Of a stretch of 63,382 nucleotides of DNA, positions 59,145-63,382 are shown one piece after another (position 1 is the stretch's first letter; every line of letters starts with the position of its first letter). Source of the DNA: Planctomycetota bacterium (GTDB lineage Bacteria > Planctomycetota > JAJSAM01 > JAJVHW01); assembly GCA_021414065.1 (NCBI GenBank), contig JAIOPE010000120.1:1-63382 (forward strand), read 5' to 3'. The notes below the pieces were generated by a model. The model was given only the letters and a program-made list of their open reading frames with translations, did no database searches and had not been told where the DNA came from. The translations under genes were made by a program, and so were the position numbers.

Positions 59145-60170
59145 TCAGCGGAGCAGCGAAGCCACGAACGGCTTCAGTGCGTCGGCTGCGCGCTCGTGCG
59201 CGAGAGGGCTCGGATGGTGGTCCGTCGGGTGGATCCAGAGCTTCCAGTCGGCGACTCCGTCGAACGCCGCCGACAGGTCCACGCACGGCACGCCGAACTC
59301 CCGGCAGGCGTCAGCGAGGGCGTCATGCACCGGGGCGAACGGCCGGTCGTGGACACGGTCGAGGAGCGGGAAGAACGCGACGCCGAACGGGATGCCGCGG
59401 GCGCGGGCGACCGAGTTCATCGATCCGAGCGCCGCACGCGTGACCTCCCAGTTCTTCCGCCGCGCCCCGGTGTAGTACGAGAGTTGCCACTCGATCACGG
59501 CGTCGTCGCCGCGCGACCGAGAGAGGATGCGCGAAACGAGCGCGGGCAGCCCGGTCGGCTGGTCTGCGACGGGTCGCCCCCGGGTGATCAGGTCGTCCAC
59601 CTGATCGATTGAATCGGTGAGCGGTGTCGCGTCGTTCGCCACGAACACGAGCAGCACGGCCGTCGGCTTGAATCGCTCGATCTCCGACGGCAAACGCGCC
59701 GCTTCCTCGCGCGTCCCGTACCCGGACACGCCCGCGTTCACGAATGTCGGTCCCGACGGATACGCCCGCGAGAGCCGCGCCGTGAACGTGTTCTCGAGGG
59801 CCACGCCCTCGCCGAAGGTGAACGAGTCGCCCATGACGAGCACGGTGGACTTCCCGGGCTCCGGGAGCGGCCCGCGGAGCCCCGCCTCGTTGATCTCGTA
59901 CGTCATCTTCGCGCCCGGCGGCAGCGTGCCGTAGGGGTCGCCGTCCCACGCGTGCGTCGGCGGGTTCCGCGGGTTCAGCCGCAGGAAGGGCTCGCCGCGG
60001 TTCATGTACATGTTGTAGTGCGCGTCGCGCGGTCGCCACACCCCGGCGCCCGTCGCACGGAGGACGATGTCGGCGGCGCCGGCCGCGAGGACCAGGCCGA
60101 GCGCCGCCGCGGCCAGGCGCCGACGGCCCGACGGACGCGGCGGCTCCGGAGCTGTGGTGGTCGCCGACAT
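59145..60170 (-). CDS. SGNH-hydrolase-like protein with N-terminal anchor
   Basis: A 341-residue protein with one hydrophobic N-terminal segment (LAAAALGLVLAAGAADIVL) and an SGNH domain: VLVMGDSFTFGEGV (S116), AGVSGYGT (Gly), FVANDATP (Asn) and HPTDHHPSPLAH (Asp/His). The active set is complete. It differs from the convergent neighbour outside the motifs but shares GDSFTFG. Likely an extracytoplasmic esterase on polysaccharide. 13 bases separate it from the PPK2 gene downstream. Confidence 0.85.
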   Translation of the reverse strand: MSATTTAPEPPRPSGRRRLAAAALGLVLAAGAADIVLRATGAGVWRPRDAHYNMYMNRGEPFLRLNPRNPPTHAWDGDPYGTLPPGAKMTYEINEAGLRGPLPEPGKSTVLVMGDSFTFGEGVALENTFTARLSRAYPSGPTFVNAGVSGYGTREEAARLPSEIERFKPTAVLLVFVANDATPLTDSIDQVDDLITRGRPVADQPTGLPALVSRILSRSRGDDAVIEWQLSYYTGARRKNWEVTRAALGSMNSVARARGIPFGVAFFPLLDRVHDRPFAPVHDALADACREFGVPCVDLSAAFDGVADWKLWIHPTDHHPSPLAHERAADALKPFVASLLR

Positions 60171-60183
60171 GAGTGGCGGGAGT

Positions 60184-61095
60184 CTATCGGCGGTTGCGCG
60201 CGCGGCGTTGCTTCGGCGACGGCACCTCGGCTTCGAGGCGGTCGCGCATCTCGTCGAAGTGCGCGCGTTCGTCGGCGGTCGCTTCCGGATAACCGAGCTT
60301 GATGCGCTCGAGCGACTTCACCACGATCTCGGCGACCTGCACGCGCATGAACACCTTGTCGTCCGCCGGGATCGCATACCACGGCGCCCACTCGCGCGAC
60401 GTCGCGTTGAGCGCGTCCTCGTAGGCCGCCATGTAGTCGTCCCAGCGTTCACGCTCGGCGACGTCGCCCGTCGCGAACTTCCAGTTCTTCTCCGGTTCCG
60501 CGAGGCGCGAGAGAAACCGCTTCCGCTGCTCGTCCTTCGACACGTTGAGCCAGAACTTCAGGATGAGCACCCCGTTCCGCGCGAGGTACTTCTCGTGGTC
60601 GTGGATCGACTCGAACCGATGCTCCCACAGGTGCTTCGTCGGCACGCTCTCGGGCAGGCGCTGCTTCGCGAGGATCTCCGGGTGCACGCGCACCACGAGC
60701 ACCTCTTCGTACCAGCTCCGATTGAAGACCCCGATCCGCCCGCGCTCCGGCAGGCACTTCGCCGTCCGCCAGAGGAAGTCGTGGTCGAGTTCCTCGGCGC
60801 TCGGCGCCTTGAACGAGAAGACCTGGCACCCCGTCGGGTCCACGCCCTGGAGCACGGCGCGGATCGTCCCGTCCTTCCCCGCCGCGTCCATCGCCTGGAA
60901 GACGAGCAACACCGCGTGCCGATCGTGCGCATAGAGCAGGCGCTGCAACTCGGCGATGCGCGCCACCGCCTTCGTGAGCCGTGCGGCGAGTTCCTCATGC
61001 GGCGGGACGTCCCGCGGCGCCGCCGTCCGCGCGTCCTTCACGCGGAACGAGCCATCGAAGGGAACGAGATACGGGCTCTTCACGGGCTGCGTCAT
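60184..61095 (-). CDS. ppk2: Polyphosphate kinase 2 family protein
   Basis: A 303-residue kinase that moves phosphate between polyphosphate and nucleotides. Walker A is AMDAAGKDG (68-76), and VFNRSWYEEVLVVRVHPE, LIKFWLNVSKDEQRKRF-type motif (LILKFWLNVSKDEQRKRF) and YEDALNATSREWAPWYAIPA are signature blocks of single-domain PPK2. The size and the motif set fit the class III/I mixture of short PPK2s; substrate preference (ADP, AMP or GDP) cannot be deduced. A Lys/Arg-rich tail follows. Monocistronic. Confidence 0.94.
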   Translation of the reverse strand: MTQPVKSPYLVPFDGSFRVKDARTAAPRDVPPHEELAARLTKAVARIAELQRLLYAHDRHAVLLVFQAMDAAGKDGTIRAVLQGVDPTGCQVFSFKAPSAEELDHDFLWRTAKCLPERGRIGVFNRSWYEEVLVVRVHPEILAKQRLPESVPTKHLWEHRFESIHDHEKYLARNGVLILKFWLNVSKDEQRKRFLSRLAEPEKNWKFATGDVAERERWDDYMAAYEDALNATSREWAPWYAIPADDKVFMRVQVAEIVVKSLERIKLGYPEATADERAHFDEMRDRLEAEVPSPKQRRARNRR

Positions 61096-61137
61096 GGGGT
61101 CAGAGTAGCAGCGCCGCGGCGGACGAACAGGCGGCGA

Positions 61138-63039
61138 TCAGTTCACCTTCCCGTGGACGGTCACCTGCTTGCTCCCGCCGACGATCTCGGGCGCGGTCAG
61201 CGTGAGCGTCTGGCTCTTGTTGCCCGTCGTGTTCGAGCTCAGGCCGACGGTGATCGTCACCGTCTCGCCCGCAGGGATGACGACGTCGCCCTTCGGGAAC
61301 GCGAAGAAGTCGCCGCTCAGCCCGGCCACGTTCACCGTGACCGACGCGCCCGTCCCGTTCGTGATCGTGAGCGTGTCGGACGTCTCCTGGCCCTTCGGCA
61401 CCGAGCCGAGGTTGATGTCGAGGTCGGAGACCGTCACGGTCGGGGTCTTCTCGCACCCCTGCCCGCGTGCGCCGGCCTTCCCGTTCTGCGCCGCATCGAC
61501 CATCTCGACGCCATCGACGCCGATCGGATCGCCCTTCCCGCCCTTGCCGCCCGTCGCCGTGGGGCGCCGCACGACTCCGTACGTGCCGCCGGGCGCGCCG
61601 GACCGGTGCGCGGCGACGCCGCAGCAACTCCCGCCGGCCCCGCCGTCCGCGCCGTTCTTCGGCCGCGAGACCGCCGTGCCGCCGTTCCCGCCGCGCGTAG
61701 ACGCCCCGCCGAGACCGAGCGCGCCCGCCAACCGGTCGCCGCCACGCCCGCCGACCGAAACCGTCGCCCCGACTCCGCCTCCGGCGCCGCCGTAGCCCGG
61801 GGACTTCGCAGTCTCGCCGGCGCCGCCGGCCCTCGGCGTTCCGGTGTTCGCGGTCGCGTCGCCTCCGTCGGATGCAGCCCCGGCTCCGGAGAGCACGAGT
61901 GCCGGCTTCGTTCCTCGCCTCGGGACGAATGCGATCGTCGCCTGCGCCGCGTCGGCGCCGCTGCAGCCCACGGCCTTCGCCGCGCCGCTCGATCCGCCGT
62001 CGGCGCCCTTGCGCCCGCGCGCCGCACACTCCGACCCGCCGGAGGCCGCCGGGACACTCCCGCCCGCACCGCCGTACGCCCCAGTGAAAGCGCTGATCAG
62101 AGCGTTCGGCTCCACTGAGAACACGGTGTCGAGCACGAAGCCCGTCGGCGCCGACGCCGTGACGATCGTGACGGCGGCGCGTGTCGGCTTCCCGGCGTCG
62201 CCGCCCGTGGCGGTCGCCGCTCCGCCGTCGCCGGCCGACCCCGCGTGGGCGGACTCCGCCGCACCGCCGTCGCCGCCGGTCGCGAGCGCCGCGCCGCCGG
62301 GACGGCCCCATCGCAGGACGATGCGCCCGCCCGTGCTGACGAGGCCGCCCGCCTCGATGGTCACGCTGCCGGCGTCGCCGGCGTCGCCGGCGACGGCCGT
62401 CGCCTTCCCGCCGTTCCGACCGACCGTCCCGCCCTCGCCGTGGCACGTGGCCGACCCGCCGTGTCCGCCCGCGCCGGGAACCAGGTCCTGCTGCAGGGTG
62501 ATCGTGCCCGTGCACTTCGCCACGATCGACTGCCCGGCGGTGCCGTCGCCGCCCCGGGCCGTCGCGCTGTTCGCCTCATCGACCGACGCGCCGTCCACGC
62601 CGTCGGCTGCGCGAGCCTCCTCCGTGACGACGATGCCGCCGTCGATGCACAGCAGCGACAGCGGCTTCACCTTCCCCGCCTTGCCCGGCCGGAGGCGCGC
62701 ACGCCGCGTCGTCGCGGTGCGCAGGGGCGCGTCGATCCGGAGGTCACCGACGCTCACGATCGTCGTGCCCGGCTCAAGGGTCACCTCCGCGCCGGGCTCA
62801 ACGCGGAACCCGTTCACGATGATGCGTCCGGAGAGGTGCGTCCGGCCGGTGAGGCGCATCGCCCCCCGGCGCCGCGCCGCGTCGCGGACGGCCGCCGAGT
62901 CGAGCCCGAGTCGCCGGGCGATGTGCGACTCGATGTCGGCGCCCGGCTCGAACTCGTCCGCTCCCGCGGACGTCGCACTGCCCAGCGCCAGCGCACCGAC
63001 ACACGTCACCAGTCCGCTCCACACCGTTTTCGAACGCAC
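61138..63039 (-). CDS. Secreted glycine/alanine-rich (PE_PGRS-like) protein
   Basis: GTG 63039 after GGAGG. A 633-residue protein with a signal peptide (LVTCVGALALGSATSAGADE), a short N-terminal domain (GRTHLSGRIIVNGFRVEPGA) and about 400 residues rich in GGxGG and GGDGGAA runs (GGHGGSATCHGEGGTVGRNG), resembling Gly-rich beta-roll/PGRS sequences. The last about 110 residues (LDINLGSVPKGQETSDTLTI to VHGKVN) are an ASPM-SPD2-Hydin-like/choice-of-anchor domain. Probably a surface or envelope structural protein. The Gly-rich part may form polyglycine-type helices; no enzymatic motif. Confidence 0.85.
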   Translation of the reverse strand: MRSKTVWSGLVTCVGALALGSATSAGADEFEPGADIESHIARRLGLDSAAVRDAARRRGAMRLTGRTHLSGRIIVNGFRVEPGAEVTLEPGTTIVSVGDLRIDAPLRTATTRRARLRPGKAGKVKPLSLLCIDGGIVVTEEARAADGVDGASVDEANSATARGGDGTAGQSIVAKCTGTITLQQDLVPGAGGHGGSATCHGEGGTVGRNGGKATAVAGDAGDAGSVTIEAGGLVSTGGRIVLRWGRPGGAALATGGDGGAAESAHAGSAGDGGAATATGGDAGKPTRAAVTIVTASAPTGFVLDTVFSVEPNALISAFTGAYGGAGGSVPAASGGSECAARGRKGADGGSSGAAKAVGCSGADAAQATIAFVPRRGTKPALVLSGAGAASDGGDATANTGTPRAGGAGETAKSPGYGGAGGGVGATVSVGGRGGDRLAGALGLGGASTRGGNGGTAVSRPKNGADGGAGGSCCGVAAHRSGAPGGTYGVVRRPTATGGKGGKGDPIGVDGVEMVDAAQNGKAGARGQGCEKTPTVTVSDLDINLGSVPKGQETSDTLTITNGTGASVTVNVAGLSGDFFAFPKGDVVIPAGETVTITVGLSSNTTGNKSQTLTLTAPEIVGGSKQVTVHGKVN

Positions 63040-63107
63040 GCTGGGACCTCCGTTCCCGGCGTCGAAGCGCCGGGGTGCGAGATCCTAGTCACACACGGCG
63101 TGGCACG

Positions 63108-63380
63108 TCAACCCCGAGCATCGTCCGCCCACCTGCACCGGTTCGCGAGTCGGGCCCACCTCGTCGGGAACGCCGCCACGAGCGCCGGGGTCGCGTTCTC
63201 GTCACGTACTGACCGCGTGTCGAGACACGTAGCTCGAAGGCGGGTCACGAGCCTTCGCGCCCGGCTGAGCCGCTGCAGCTCACGCCCGGTCGGCGGCCTC
63301 CGTCGCGACGATCTGGTCGATCCGCTCGCCCTGCTGTGGCGGTTGAGCGCGTCGTACGCGAACTCCTCCGTCGTGTCACC
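63108..63380 (-). CDS. Fragment ending a probable RHS/YD-repeat gene
   Basis: An open frame enters from the right edge (minus strand) and stops at 63108. Its first residues, GDTTEEFAYDALNRHSRASG, contain the EFAYDALNR core of RHS (YD) repeats; after that the frame reads as Arg/Ser-rich sequence without similarity. A second frame has a protein-like end (ERIDQIVATEAADRA), so a frameshift here is possible. The main gene lies outside the window. Confidence 0.4.
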   Translation of the reverse strand, partial: GDTTEEFAYDALNRHSRASGSTRSSRRRPPTGRELQRLSRARRLVTRLRATCLDTRSVRDENATPALVAAFPTRWARLANRCRWADDARG

Positions 63381-63382
63381 GC

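Noticed and set aside
1-63382. tRNA and rRNA genes
   Set aside because: No T-loop-like GGTTCGAATCC with matching cloverleaf arms and no rRNA core sequence was seen on either strand by eye.

Overview
The window is a very GC-rich stretch of chromosome from a Gram-negative bacterium. It encodes a TonB-dependent outer-membrane receptor with a TonB protein, many lipoproteins, and a PEP-CTERM surface protein. Together with sulfatase-like enzymes, FG-GAP proteins, a PadR/HAAS domain pair and pentapeptide repeats, this suggests Planctomycetota or a close relative. That placement is inference; no rRNA, tRNA or marker phylogeny is available here.

Region 1 (1-9.4 kb) looks like an envelope/stress block: a disordered protein, an entericidin-like lipoprotein, an orphan NarL-type response regulator, a PRC-barrel protein, a PilT-like ATPase, a PEP-CTERM protein, an ice-binding-like adhesin and a signal peptidase I fused to a PadR/HAAS module. 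Four genes here share a previously unnoted bipartite promoter, GGGTTTCACCCCAT followed after 22 nt by TATCGT.

Region 2 (9.4-21 kb) holds an FG-GAP/CARDB secreted protein, an alpha/beta hydrolase overlapping a molybdopterin-enzyme/pentapeptide fusion, a vWA lipoprotein, two sulfatase-like lipoproteins lacking the formylglycine Cys/Ser, two small membrane proteins resembling detached sulfatase C-termini, and an AAA ATPase.

Region 3 (21-38 kb) carries hemE and a hemN-hemH-hemY operon. Between them lie a transglutaminase-like protein, a RIO kinase, a HEAT-like protein and a remnant of a type I restriction locus (an hsdM N-terminal stub plus a YhcG nuclease). The intergenic gaps are filled by a four-copy 94-95 bp inverted-repeat element with GGTCCC-type tandem repeats. 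A PLP decarboxylase, an esterase, a uracil-DNA-glycosylase-like protein and lipoproteins follow.

Region 4 (38.2-42.4 kb) is an accessory island: three copies of another long inverted-repeat element (C) interspersed with a candidate Tse2-like toxin operon, an AbiEii-type nucleotidyltransferase module and orphan small genes.

Region 5 (42.4-63.4 kb) has a class III adenylate cyclase of differing codon usage, hemB-hemL, a glycosyltransferase, a TonB receptor and a FecCD/BtuCDF-type importer, both preceded by good sigma-54 -24/-12 promoters, and a TonB. Then come a rhomboid-like pseudoprotease, a DnaQ-type exonuclease, two convergent SGNH hydrolases, PPK2, a glycine-rich secreted protein, and the end of a probable RHS-type gene.

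Five of the later heme steps and ALA formation are represented (HemL, HemB, HemE, HemN, HemY, HemH); hemA, hemC and hemD are not in the window. The TonB receptor, its importer and TonB probably form one uptake route for iron-siderophore, heme or cobalamin; the substrate cannot be read from the sequence.
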